This document shows, in pieces, positions 15,320 through 24,532 of a stretch of 64,000 nucleotides of DNA (position 1 is its first letter; each line of letters begins with the position of its first letter). The position numbers and the translations under genes were made by a program. Location of the stretch: the NCBI GenBank assembly GCA_964636985.1, contig CAZWSX010000029.1, positions 1 through 64,000 on the forward strand, in the 5' to 3' direction. Source of the DNA: CAZWSX01 sp964636985 (GTDB lineage Bacteria; Planctomycetota; Planctomycetia; Pirellulales; Pirellulaceae). The notes below the pieces were generated by a model. The model did no database searches. It was not told where the DNA came from and was given only the letters and a program-made list of their open reading frames with translations.

Positions 15320-16366
15320 TTATTTCTCGTCCAGCTTCACCCAGCTCAATTGCGTGACCAACTGATCGATCGACGCGAAGGAGATCGCGGCGTTGGTCGC
15401 ATATTTAGGCGTGTTGTTCGCTGGGAAAGTCGCCAGCGACGCATCCCCCACCAAGAAGACATTGAAGTCCTGCGACAGATTCTTGTAGCCCGCAGTCGTC
15501 TCGCAAAAACACATGTCGGTGGCGTAGCCCGTCAGCAGCACGTGGCGGATGCCTTGCTTCTTCAAGAAGTCGCGGAACTTGGGATAGCCATCGGGATCGA
15601 AGACCACCACGTCGTCTTCGAATACCTCGACGTCGCTCGTCACCGGCACAGGCAACTTCCAAAAGCCGGGCCCGTTAAAGTGATCGTTCGGCATCAACCC
15701 GTTGAACTGCTTGACGAAGTCGATCACGGGGCGATCTTTCGATAGCGTCAGCGTCTTCGGCAGATCGCCGGCTTCGTACTTGAACGAATGCAGCTTGGCC
15801 GCGAGCTGCTTCTTCGCTGCCGCCCGCTCTTCTTGGGTCGGCTTGTAGTCGATCGAGCGATAGAGTTTGGTCCGAATTGGATCGGCCTCGCCAATCAAGC
15901 TCATGGCGACGACGCCCACACGATCGCGCATGGTCTTGAGAAACGGATCGATCACTTCCCGCGTGTGCTTGCCGCCGATCGCGTTCTTGGCCGGCGTGCA
16001 AAAATCGCAAACGCCGGCGGGCTGCGGCGTCTTCCATCCTTGCTCGTCGTCGATTCCCCACGGGTGCACCAGCACCACCGCCGTTTCCTTCGCCTTCAGG
16101 CGATTGGGAAACTCGATAATCGCGCGGGCGTTGTAGCTGAACCGCCACGCGCGAACGGACAGATCGGCTCCTTCGTCGTCGACCACAATGGGCGCTTCGT
16201 AGCGAGTGACTTCCTCGATCGGTTGAACGAACTCGGGATAATCCGCCAAGAGCGGCTTCGGATTTTCGATCTTCTTCAGCTTGAGCTGATAGGTGCGAGT
16301 TTCCTCGCACCACCCAAGCGATGCCAGAGAGCACACCAGGAGGGTCGCAGCTACAAAACGCATCAT
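15320..16366 (-). CDS. Secreted isochorismatase-like cysteine hydrolase
   Basis: A protein of about 348 residues with an N-terminal signal sequence (MRFVAATLLVCSLASLGW). The fold resembles the isochorismatase/nicotinamidase family: TAVVLVHPWG near the start with the acidic position replaced by His-Pro, a later DDVVVFDPDGYPKF segment, and the nucleophile region TGYATDMCFCETTAGYKNL with the candidate Cys. The substrate is unknown. The ATG at 16375 overlaps the stop of the upstream oxidoreductase as ATGA, but AAGGAG is only one base from it. The ATG at 16366 has better spacing (ten bases), so I chose that. The overlap suggests one operon with the two genes upstream. Confidence 0.75.
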   Translation of the reverse strand: MMRFVAATLLVCSLASLGWCEETRTYQLKLKKIENPKPLLADYPEFVQPIEEVTRYEAPIVVDDEGADLSVRAWRFSYNARAIIEFPNRLKAKETAVVLVHPWGIDDEQGWKTPQPAGVCDFCTPAKNAIGGKHTREVIDPFLKTMRDRVGVVAMSLIGEADPIRTKLYRSIDYKPTQEERAAAKKQLAAKLHSFKYEAGDLPKTLTLSKDRPVIDFVKQFNGLMPNDHFNGPGFWKLPVPVTSDVEVFEDDVVVFDPDGYPKFRDFLKKQGIRHVLLTGYATDMCFCETTAGYKNLSQDFNVFLVGDASLATFPANNTPKYATNAAISFASIDQLVTQLSWVKLDEK

Positions 16367-16371
16367 CGTCG

Positions 16372-17685
16372 TCATACTCCTTGGGGAATGGCCCAATGCC
16401 CTTTGCGATACGGCCGCGACACAAGCTGATTCGCGTCGTTGTCGGCGACGAATCGCTCGGTTTGCGGCTCGATCTCCAGCGCGCGGCGCAGGCGCGTGCT
16501 GATGTTGGCGAAATGAACTAAAGACGCCGAGAGGTGGGCGATTTCGATCGGCGCGCGAAGGGGTTCGTCCTTCAAGATCGCGTCGGCAAAATTCTGGTGA
16601 TGGCTCGTCATGCTCGGTTGCTTGCCCGGCAGCTCTTTGGGCTTATTCCCGCGGCCGAAGACTTTCACCAGCCCGCGTTTGGCCAGCAGCATCCAGCCTT
16701 CGGTCCCGTAGAACGCGACACCGTTTTCGATCCCCTCGTCGGGCGTCACGGGCGACCAGATCCGCATCTCGAACGTGAGTTGCTTGTGGTCGGTGAACTC
16801 GCCCGAGCCGGAGTAGTCGAACGTTGCTACCTGGGTATCGGGGAATTCCTGATCGTCGTTGAAAACGTACTTGCCGCCCACCGACGAAACGAACTTGGGA
16901 TGCGTCTCGACACCTAAGCCCCAGCGGGCGATATCCAGTTCGTGCACGCCGTCGTTGCCGGTGTCGCCGGTGCCAAAGTTGTGCCACCAGTGCCAGTTGT
17001 AGTGCAGGCGATTGGGTTGATAAGGAACCATCTCTGCCGGGCCAACCCATTGGTCATAGTCGATGGTCGCGGGAGCCGTTTCGCTCTGGGCGCGACCGAT
17101 ATCGCGCCGCTGTTGGATATTGAACGCTCGCGCAGCGACTACGCGGCCAATCACGCCTTGATGCAGGGCCTCGATGGCATGCGCCACCAAGGGGAGGCTC
17201 CGCGACTGAGTCCCGTGCTGGACCTTGCGTTTGTTCCGCGCGGCGGCCTCGACGAGCAACCGCCCTTCGCGAATGTTGTGGGCGCAAGGCTTCTCGACGT
17301 AGACGTGCTTCCCCGCGTCGCACGCCATAATTGCTGCCGGCGCGTGCCAATGGTCGGGCGTGGCGATTGCAACCGCCGTGACCTGGCCGTCGTCGAGCAC
17401 TTTGCGGAAGTCGCTCACGGCCTGCGGCTTGGTCTTACGCAGCTTCTCGACTTCGGCGACCGCTCCCGCCGACCGCTGCGAATCGGGATCGCACACGTAG
17501 GTGATCTCGAATTCCGGAATCGCCGCAAACAATCGAAGCAAGTTCATCCCTTGCCCACCGCAGCCGATGATGCCCATCGGGATCCGATCACTCGCCTTGC
17601 GCGCGGCCGTCGCTTGTTTCGCGACAAACGTGGTGGCCGCGGCTGCGAGCGCCGTCGACTTGAGAGCATTGCGTCGATTAAGCAT
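16372..17685 (-). CDS. Gfo/Idh/MocA-family oxidoreductase with Tat-type leader
   Basis: A 437-residue NAD(P)-dependent dehydrogenase of the Gfo/Idh/MocA family, which usually acts on sugars or inositols. The leader MLNRRNALKSTALAAAATTF has the twin arginine and hydrophobic stretch of a Tat signal, ending near ATAARK, and predicts export. The Rossmann motif GIIGCGGQG lies near residues 38-46 and the EKPCAHN segment holds the conserved catalytic-region Lys. A C-terminal domain with NWHWWHNFGTGDTGNDGVHE is typical of the planctomycete secreted subgroup. Upstream AAAGGA supports the start. It overlaps the cysteine hydrolase by four bases and follows the enolase-superfamily gene on the same strand. 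Confidence 0.9.
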   Translation of the reverse strand: MLNRRNALKSTALAAAATTFVAKQATAARKASDRIPMGIIGCGGQGMNLLRLFAAIPEFEITYVCDPDSQRSAGAVAEVEKLRKTKPQAVSDFRKVLDDGQVTAVAIATPDHWHAPAAIMACDAGKHVYVEKPCAHNIREGRLLVEAAARNKRKVQHGTQSRSLPLVAHAIEALHQGVIGRVVAARAFNIQQRRDIGRAQSETAPATIDYDQWVGPAEMVPYQPNRLHYNWHWWHNFGTGDTGNDGVHELDIARWGLGVETHPKFVSSVGGKYVFNDDQEFPDTQVATFDYSGSGEFTDHKQLTFEMRIWSPVTPDEGIENGVAFYGTEGWMLLAKRGLVKVFGRGNKPKELPGKQPSMTSHHQNFADAILKDEPLRAPIEIAHLSASLVHFANISTRLRRALEIEPQTERFVADNDANQLVSRPYRKGHWAIPQGV

Positions 17686-17742
17686 GGAGAGGGTTCCTTT
17701 GGGAGATGGAAAAGGATTCGCCTTTGAGCAATCGTTTTCTCA

Positions 17743-17767
17743 GGACGGGCAGGATTGTCCGTCCTAC
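17743..17767. repeat. GGAT-loop palindrome (copy 4)
   Basis: GGACGGGCA/TGTCCGTCC (one G-T pair) around GGAT, then TAC, in the 101-base spacer between the oxidoreductase and the enolase-superfamily gene. The core ACGGGCAGGATTGTCC places it in the same family as the copies at 176, 3026, 6121 and 48716. No T-tract follows. Confidence 0.65.
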
Positions 17768-17786
17768 GGGTGAGCTTATTGCGGGG

Positions 17787-18908
17787 CTAGTCTTTGAGGC
17801 GCAGTTTTTCGACGAGGCCCCAGTCGACGTCGATCCCCAGGCCGGGTGCGGCGTGGAGCGTCGTTTGAGGTCCGTTGATCACGAGCGGATTCTTCGCGAT
17901 CGACACTTCGTGATAGAACGGGCCGAGGCAATCGCCTGGGATCTTGTCGACCTGCATGTTTTTGGTCGCGACGATCAGATGCAGCATCGCCGCGGCACCG
18001 ACGTCGAACTCGAGATTCGAACCAATCGAGCATGGAATGCCGTGCCCTTCGGCGAATTCGGCGATCCGTTTGCTCTTGGCAATTCCGCCGTTCTTGCCAG
18101 GGTACAGGCTGATGGCGTCGCAACACTTGTGGGCTACCAGTTCGCGGGCCTCTACTTCGTCGAAACAACTTTCGTCGGCCAGGATGCGCACACCTAGATC
18201 AGCCCGCAGTTTTGCGAGTTCCGAATAATTGCCCCGCGGCAGCGGTTGTTCCACGAGCTTGATCTCGGCCGACTCCATCCGCGGCAAGCACCAACGGGCG
18301 GACGCATCGTTCCAGCCGCCATTACTATCGATCGTCATGGTGATCTTGGGACCGATCGCTTCGCGAACGGCGAGCACCCGTGCAACATCCGACTCGGGCT
18401 CGACGCCCGTTTTCACCTTAATGGTGGTGAAACCCGCGGCGACGCGCTCCGCCGCCCTCTGCGCGGCGACGGCCGGCGCGTAAGCGCCCAACGAAAAGCG
18501 ATTGGGGATCGTAAGCGAGCGGACGGCCCCGCCAAGCATTTCGTAGACAGGCTTGTTGGCCGCGCGCCCGGCAATATCCCAGCACGCCATTTCGATCGCA
18601 GCTTTGGAGAACCAGTTGTCGACCGTCGTCGTATCGAGCCGCCGCTCGACGAGTTCGATGTCCGTCGGATCAAGTCCCACGACCGCCGGTCCAAGCAAGC
18701 GATTCAACATCGCCGTCGCTCCCCAAACCGTTTCACCACTCCAGTTCGGCGTGACCGTTGCTTCACCCACGCCTTCGTAATCACTATCGGTGCGGACGCG
18801 AACTAATACAAAGTCCGAAACATCGTGCTTGCCTAGCGCCGTAATCATGCGGCGTTCAGGCTTAAGCGGAATGCGCAGCGGAATAGCCTCGACAGAAACA
18901 ATCTTCAC
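17787..18908 (-). CDS. Enolase-superfamily (mandelate racemase/muconate lactonizing enzyme) protein
   Basis: A 373-residue enolase-superfamily enzyme of the muconate lactonizing subgroup, which abstracts a proton alpha to a carboxylate using two lysines and a divalent metal. The KVK motif is at about 164-166, metal ligands follow at Asp194, Glu220 and Asp245, and a second Lys lies in GKNGGIAK near 272. These cover the expected positions. The substrate cannot be read from the sequence: dipeptide epimerase, o-succinylbenzoate synthase and sugar-acid dehydratases are all possible. The start is GTG, with GGAG nine bases upstream. With the two genes downstream it suggests a small carboxylate or sugar-acid catabolic unit. 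Confidence 0.85.
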   Translation of the reverse strand: MKIVSVEAIPLRIPLKPERRMITALGKHDVSDFVLVRVRTDSDYEGVGEATVTPNWSGETVWGATAMLNRLLGPAVVGLDPTDIELVERRLDTTTVDNWFSKAAIEMACWDIAGRAANKPVYEMLGGAVRSLTIPNRFSLGAYAPAVAAQRAAERVAAGFTTIKVKTGVEPESDVARVLAVREAIGPKITMTIDSNGGWNDASARWCLPRMESAEIKLVEQPLPRGNYSELAKLRADLGVRILADESCFDEVEARELVAHKCCDAISLYPGKNGGIAKSKRIAEFAEGHGIPCSIGSNLEFDVGAAAMLHLIVATKNMQVDKIPGDCLGPFYHEVSIAKNPLVINGPQTTLHAAPGLGIDVDWGLVEKLRLKD

Positions 18909-19366
18909 GCGGGGGATCTCCAGATCAGAGCAGGCGAGAAATCAACGGTGGGAATCAACGCGGGATCGAAGAGAGGTTCTGTGCAATATAACGCGATCGC
19001 CGAGCCCTGGGGCGCGGAATCGCCTGGATCTCCCAGTTCAGGACGCGCTAAATTTGATCGGAAAACGGGCGGCGGTTATCATCGGACGGCAGCAAACGGC
19101 CTCAGCAAATGGCCTCGTTGGATGGGGGAACCGACGTGTCAGAGACGCCCGACCGTGTTAAACGTTTCTTCGACCAGCGAAAACGCGCCGAAGAAGGGAC
19201 GTGGACGATGCCCGAGAGCATGGCGCCTGGGAGCGCATCGCGCGCACGCGACCTGCAGCAGCCGGCGTCAATGGGTCTTCAAGGTACGCGACTCGGACCG
19301 CAGATCTTGTCGTAGTTTGCTAAGAGTGATGTAAGCACGACCAAGTCCCATGCCGGGAACCCATCG
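18909..19366. other. 458-base spacer between divergent genes
   Basis: This is the shared upstream region of the enolase-superfamily gene (minus) and the large membrane protein gene (plus). A small plus-strand open frame at 19109-19315 is the only coding candidate. No palindrome family member and no clear promoter boxes were found. Confidence 0.6.
19109..19315 (+). CDS. Possible small hypothetical protein
   Basis: A 68-codon open frame. An alternative GTG at 19136 gives a 59-residue product beginning SETPDRVKRFFDQRKRAEEG, a charged, helix-prone sequence that looks protein-like. No family is recognised, no strong ribosome-binding site is visible, and no neighbour gives support. It could equally be chance coding potential in GC-rich DNA. 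Confidence 0.3.
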   Translation: MASLDGGTDVSETPDRVKRFFDQRKRAEEGTWTMPESMAPGSASRARDLQQPASMGLQGTRLGPQILS

Positions 19367-21283
19367 ATGGACCGCTGGTTGGGCAAATACTGGCCACCAC
19401 GTTGCCTCTTATTGGCGCTAGCGGCGGCGCTTTGTCTCAAGGTTTGGCCGTGGGCTCTTAGCGAAAAAGCCAAGACATACTTCCTACGACGATCGGGTAC
19501 GGCGCACAACCACTTGAGCCCAAGTGGAATCTGCCCACTCATCCTACGAGACGAACTTCAGGTGTTGCATGCCTGGGATTGGAAGACGGGCCGCCGTTGG
19601 TCGATCGGCGAAGTGCATCCCCTCGGGTTAATCTTCCCCATCTGCGTCAACGGCCGCACAAAAAAAGTGGCCTTCCGCACGCCGGGACGCGAGCCGACGA
19701 TCGCGGTCGTCAACGTCGAACCGCCAGGAGCCCCACAAACCTACACGTTGCCGCGCGACCTGAACCACTGGGATTTGGTGATGGTCACCTCTTCCGGCAA
19801 GTTCGCTGCGATTTTCGATTACCGACCGCTCAAGTCGCTTCGAATTCTCGATCTTGCAACGCGTGAAACAACCGACATCAAGACGGTCTACAGCCCAATC
19901 AATGTTATCGGAACCAGTGACGAACTCGAAATCTTGGGCACGGTAACGACTCAAACCGAGAATCCCGCGGCGATCGATCCCGCAATTATCGATTTTCTAA
20001 CGCCAGCACGCTGGAGGATTGACGACGAAGGACATCTCGTGCCTTCCGAGCACAAGCCCATCGATGTTCCTGATAACTATCGGCCCGCGCTCGCTTCGAT
20101 TTCACCGGACGGGCAGTATTATGCCGGACTCGATCTCGAAGGACCTGTCTACGCGCGCTCAGACAAACTCTGCGTACGCGAGCAGGCCTCAGGCAAGATT
20201 CTCGATTGTCCACCGGTTGTTGCCACATCGCGAGATTTTGTCTTCAGCGGGGACGGCAAATACCTCTTTCTTACCGACGCGAACAACGTGCACCACGTCT
20301 TCGACGTGGCGAAGAACTCGATTGTAGCCAGCGACCAACACTTCATCCGAACTGAACGACTGATTTGGAGCCTCTTTGCACTTGGCGTCGCGCTCGGTGT
20401 GACCTCGCTGATCTTGGCGCTGTGGGAACCCACGTTCGAAATCGCCGCCTTGTACTATGTCGTCGCGGTAGCATTCCTCGACTCTGCGTTCATAGGAATC
20501 TCCCTCTCGCAGAAAAAGGAAATGCTCTTTGTGGCATCGTACGCGTGCGTCGTTGCCATTGGTGCTTATTGGGCATCTCGCGATCGAACCCTTTGGATGC
20601 GTTTGAGTTTTGGGTTCGTTGGTTACACCATCATTCTGGTGGCCATCTGGGTCCCTGCTTGGAATGCCACCGCTCCAGGTGATCCGCCCCGAGCCTACCC
20701 GCTTGGAATCTTGGCGTATGCGGCGTTCTTCGTGCTCCTGACGAGCGCCATTCCCGCCAGTGTGGCGTCGAAGGTCACTGGCTGGTGTGTATCGCGAACG
20801 CCTGCGCAGGTAACGACTCGGCGCTTTCAGTTTGGCATCACGGGCTTGCTGATAGCTACATTTCTGACGGCCTTTATATTGGCTCCCATGTCGATGTGGG
20901 TCGACGTCGGCTCTCGCGGGCTTGTCATTCTTCGGCTGGCATTCGTTATCGTTTTTGTCTTCTTTGCTAACGGCTTCGTCATAATGTTGTTGACGTGGCT
21001 GTGGCTTCGACAATGGTCCCAGCGCAGTGGGATGATCAGCATCGGCCTGGTAATTTTGCTTGCCGCACTGGCAGGCTTTTACCTAACCGTCCGGGGAAAG
21101 CTGGTGGAGGAAAACTTCGCGCGAGTCGCGTTTGGCTTGCTGTTCCTGACCTACCAACTGGCCGCCTTCAGCTTCCCCATGTACCTCGCCCGGCGACATG
21201 GGTTTCACTGGGTCAAGGCGAGCCGCTTGCCCGAAGCATCGGTGCCCCCCGAAGCAGTGGCCCCACCCGGCCTCGCCCGCTGA
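19367..21283 (+). CDS. Large membrane protein with propeller-like outer domain
   Basis: A 638-residue protein of unknown function. It starts with a membrane segment (about 12-31), then a region of about 300 residues rich in beta-propeller-like repeats (SPSGICPLILRD, SSGKFAAIFDYRPLKSLRILDL, SPDGQYYAGLDLEG, SGDGKYLFLTDANNVHHVFDV), then about eight or nine membrane helices to the end. One helix has RRFQFGITGLLIATFL, a motif (FQF/SLxxLLxxT) I recognise from many planctomycete membrane proteins. The likely layout is an outer propeller domain tethered to a polytopic module, perhaps a sensor or transporter regulator. The start ATG lacks a clear ribosome-binding site. DUF1553 genes follow on the same strand. 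Confidence 0.78.
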   Translation: MDRWLGKYWPPRCLLLALAAALCLKVWPWALSEKAKTYFLRRSGTAHNHLSPSGICPLILRDELQVLHAWDWKTGRRWSIGEVHPLGLIFPICVNGRTKKVAFRTPGREPTIAVVNVEPPGAPQTYTLPRDLNHWDLVMVTSSGKFAAIFDYRPLKSLRILDLATRETTDIKTVYSPINVIGTSDELEILGTVTTQTENPAAIDPAIIDFLTPARWRIDDEGHLVPSEHKPIDVPDNYRPALASISPDGQYYAGLDLEGPVYARSDKLCVREQASGKILDCPPVVATSRDFVFSGDGKYLFLTDANNVHHVFDVAKNSIVASDQHFIRTERLIWSLFALGVALGVTSLILALWEPTFEIAALYYVVAVAFLDSAFIGISLSQKKEMLFVASYACVVAIGAYWASRDRTLWMRLSFGFVGYTIILVAIWVPAWNATAPGDPPRAYPLGILAYAAFFVLLTSAIPASVASKVTGWCVSRTPAQVTTRRFQFGITGLLIATFLTAFILAPMSMWVDVGSRGLVILRLAFVIVFVFFANGFVIMLLTWLWLRQWSQRSGMISIGLVILLAALAGFYLTVRGKLVEENFARVAFGLLFLTYQLAAFSFPMYLARRHGFHWVKASRLPEASVPPEAVAPPGLAR

Positions 21284-21368
21284 TGCTTCCCTTTCGCCGG
21301 GCGTTCAGTCAAACTAACGGGAACTCCCCACCCCCCGGCCCATCCTTTCCTTCCTGGGCTTTCCTTTC

Positions 21369-24300
21369 ATGATGCGACGCATTTCCTGGACCACCGCGTT
21401 CCCGACACTTGCGTTCCAGACATTCGCGCTCTGCGCGGCGATTGCTCCGTGGGTCTGCGCGAACGAAGCCGATCAGCGTAAGGCCGAAGAGCACTTTGAG
21501 CGAAACGTTCGCCCTGTCTTGATCGAGCGTTGTCATAAGTGCCACGCCGGCGACGAGGTCAAAGGGGGACTGCGGCTCGACTCGCGCGCGGCGGCCTTGC
21601 GCGGCGGCGAATCAGGTCCCACGATGATCGAAGGAAAGCCCGGCGAGAGTTTGCTGGTCAAAGCGATTCGCCATCAAGATGGCCTCGAGATGCCACCCGA
21701 TGGAAAACTGAGCGAAGGGCAAATCTCTGCCATCGAGACTTGGATCGCCAGCGGTGCGGTGTGGCCCGGTAGTGTTACCGTCACGTTGCCGGTGCAGGCC
21801 GCTGGGCCAGGCATTCGCCCAGCCGCACCCAACGAAGGAGAACTCGTCCACTCGCTCCAGCTGTGGCTCAAGGCCGATTCGCTACGCGTCGACGACGGCG
21901 AGATCGTTTCCTTGTGGCCCGACCAAAGCGGCCGCGGCCGCGATATGGCGGCGACGAAGGGGATTCGCGACGACGGCGCCGGGCTGCCAGGCAAGTTCGT
22001 CAAACAAAGCGCCATCCGCAAACGCCCGGCCGTTCGTTTCGATGCGACGACCGGTTACGCCACGAGCCCCGATCTGCCGGTCGATATCCGCGGCGATGCG
22101 GCACTCACGATCATGCTTGTGGTCAATCTGCAGCCCGACGAGGTCGAGCCTCCCTACGACGGCATCTTTGGGCTCGGCAATCCCGCTTTCGCAGGCGACC
22201 CCGGCAAACCGCTGGCAGCCGTGATTCAACTCAATCGCGATGGCAACCAGGACAACGCCCTCCACTTTGCGGGCGGTTGGAATCACGATGCCTCGCTGGG
22301 GAGCGGTTCGTTCAAGCCCTACTTTGGCAAATCGGTATTGGTGACAGTCACCAAGACGCCCGGTCCCATTGCGGCCACCACGAACTTCTACATCAACGGC
22401 GAGCCCACCTTGCGGGCCGGCAACCAACCGCCGGAAGGGCGCGATACCGTTCCCGATATCCAGCATCGCCGCGACATCGGGGCCTATCTCGGCAAAGCCG
22501 TCGGGTGGTGCGGGTCGATTCAAGGCGACGTCGGCGAAGTGGTTGTCTACAACCGGGCACTCGCCGAAGAAGAACGCCAATCGGTCGAGGCACATCTGGC
22601 CGACAAGTACGGCCTCCTGGCTCCTACGCTTCAAATGCTGGCCCCCAGGCCCAAGTTCACGTCCGACGAACAATCGTGGTGGGCATATCAGCCCGTGAAA
22701 GATAGCACGCCGCCCTCTGTCAAGAACAGCGAATGGATCGCGTCGCCAGTCGATCAGTTCGTCCTGGCAACGTTGGAAGCGCGATCCCTCTCCCCTGCCC
22801 CGGCGACCGACAAGCGGACGCTACTGCGGCGCGTGACCTTCGACCTGACCGGCTTGCCTCCGACGCCTGAGGAAACGCGCCAATTTCTGGCCGACACGTC
22901 GCCCGACGCGTACGAGCGCGTCGTCGAACGACTGCTCGCTTCGCCGCACTATGGCGAGCGTTGGGGGCGGCATTGGCTCGATGTCGTTCGCTACGCCGAG
23001 ACCACCGCCAACGATGCCAACGCCGTGATGCAGTACGCGTGGCGTTATCGCAACTATGTGATCGAAGCGCTCAATCGCGATTTGTCGTACGACCAATTCG
23101 TGATCGAGCAACTCGCAGGCGACTTACTTCCATCGACTGGCTCGGTCGAAGAAGATGCCCGCCGGATTATCGCCACGGGCTTCCTGATGGTTGGCCCTAA
23201 GGCGCTGGCCGAGACCGACAAGGAGCAATCGCGGCTCGATATTGTCGACGATCAAATCGACGTCACCAGCCGCACGATGCTCGGCCTCACGGTGGCTTGC
23301 GCACGTTGCCACGATCACAAGTTCGATGCCATCAAGGCGACCGATTATTACGCCATGGCAGGCGTTTTCCGCAGCACGGAGCCTTTCCAAAACGAAGTCC
23401 GCAACGCCACGATGTGGTGGGAATTTCCGATTCCCCTTTCGGCTGGCGCTGCGCCCGCCATGGTGATGGCTCCCAAAGAGGGCCTACCAAAATCGCTCCG
23501 AGTTCACTTGCGGGGCAATCGCTTCACACTCGGCGCGACGGCGCGGCGAGGAGCGATTGAAGTCGCCGACCGGAGCGGAATCGCTATCGACGAAGAGCAC
23601 AGCGGCCGCCTGGAACTGGCCCGCTGGATTGCTCATGCTCGCAATCCGCTCACGTCGCGGGTGATGGTGAATCGGATCTGGCAGCATCACTTCGGGCGAG
23701 GTTTGGTCGCGACCAGTGATAACTTCGGCACGCGCGGCGAAAAGCCGACGCATCCGGAATTGCTCGATTGGCTAGCCGCTCGTTTCATCGAGTCGGGCCA
23801 AAGCGTCAAAGCGATGCATCGGCTGATCGTCTTGTCGAACACGTACCGCCAGCAAAGCGTCGCCGAATCAGCCCGCCAGGGCGACCCCGATGGGCGATGG
23901 CTCTCGTCGTTCCCACGGCGAAGGCTTTCGGCCGAAGAAATGCGCGACGCGATGCTCGCCGTCAGCGGCGGCATTGATGCCAACTTCGGCACGAGCGAAA
24001 GTGGTGAGTACCTCCTCAGCAAAGCAGAGGACATCAAGCAGCAAATCATGCCGAATCGCCTGACGGCCGACGATCCCATCTATACGACCTTCGCCAAGCG
24101 AAGCGTCTACCTGCCCATCGTTCGCAATGTATTGCCCGACGTGCTGGCCCTGTTCGACGGCGCCGACCCCAACAACGTGACGGCAGTGCGAAACGAGACG
24201 ACGGTCGCCTCACAATCGCTCTTTATGATCAACAGCGCGTTCGTGCGAGGCCAAGCCAAGATCCTCGCCGAGCGCGTGCTAAACGATCCCACGCTCAACG

Positions 24301-24506
24301 ACGCGCAGCGGATCGAGCTTGCCCATCAATCGGTCTTTCAGTCGTCCGCCAGCGAGTCGGACCTCCAGCGGGCCCAAGACTACCTCGCAAGATACGTCGC
24401 GGCAGCGAACCAACTCGCGCGCGATCCCAATACCGTTCGCCTGGCGGCATGGCAAAGTTATTGCCAGGTGCTCTTGTGCGAGAACGCCTTCGTCTACCTC
24501 GATTAG
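21369..24506 (+). CDS. DUF1549/DUF1553 planctomycete cytochrome-like protein with LamG-like domain
   Basis: A 1045-residue exported protein. Order: signal peptide to about residue 31, a heme-type motif CHKCH at 55-59 (PSCyt1 region) in ERCHKCHAGDEVKGG, a concanavalin/LamG-like insert (about 160-420, with DQSGRGRDMA and WCGSIQGDVGEVVVYNRAL), DUF1549 (DLTGLPPTPEETRQF, WGRHWLDVVRYAET), a second CxxCH near 643 (ARCHDHKFDA) and DUF1553 (NPLTSRVMVNRIWQHHFGRGLV). The family is abundant in Planctomycetota and is predicted to act in degrading complex substrates with its DUF1501 partner, but no activity is shown here. The partner gene starts 26 bases after its stop. Confidence 0.93.
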   Translation: MMRRISWTTAFPTLAFQTFALCAAIAPWVCANEADQRKAEEHFERNVRPVLIERCHKCHAGDEVKGGLRLDSRAAALRGGESGPTMIEGKPGESLLVKAIRHQDGLEMPPDGKLSEGQISAIETWIASGAVWPGSVTVTLPVQAAGPGIRPAAPNEGELVHSLQLWLKADSLRVDDGEIVSLWPDQSGRGRDMAATKGIRDDGAGLPGKFVKQSAIRKRPAVRFDATTGYATSPDLPVDIRGDAALTIMLVVNLQPDEVEPPYDGIFGLGNPAFAGDPGKPLAAVIQLNRDGNQDNALHFAGGWNHDASLGSGSFKPYFGKSVLVTVTKTPGPIAATTNFYINGEPTLRAGNQPPEGRDTVPDIQHRRDIGAYLGKAVGWCGSIQGDVGEVVVYNRALAEEERQSVEAHLADKYGLLAPTLQMLAPRPKFTSDEQSWWAYQPVKDSTPPSVKNSEWIASPVDQFVLATLEARSLSPAPATDKRTLLRRVTFDLTGLPPTPEETRQFLADTSPDAYERVVERLLASPHYGERWGRHWLDVVRYAETTANDANAVMQYAWRYRNYVIEALNRDLSYDQFVIEQLAGDLLPSTGSVEEDARRIIATGFLMVGPKALAETDKEQSRLDIVDDQIDVTSRTMLGLTVACARCHDHKFDAIKATDYYAMAGVFRSTEPFQNEVRNATMWWEFPIPLSAGAAPAMVMAPKEGLPKSLRVHLRGNRFTLGATARRGAIEVADRSGIAIDEEHSGRLELARWIAHARNPLTSRVMVNRIWQHHFGRGLVATSDNFGTRGEKPTHPELLDWLAARFIESGQSVKAMHRLIVLSNTYRQQSVAESARQGDPDGRWLSSFPRRRLSAEEMRDAMLAVSGGIDANFGTSESGEYLLSKAEDIKQQIMPNRLTADDPIYTTFAKRSVYLPIVRNVLPDVLALFDGADPNNVTAVRNETTVASQSLFMINSAFVRGQAKILAERVLNDPTLNDAQRIELAHQSVFQSSASESDLQRAQDYLARYVAAANQLARDPNTVRLAAWQSYCQVLLCENAFVYLD

Positions 24507-24532
24507 CCATCCGCGACGAAAAAGGTGAAAAC

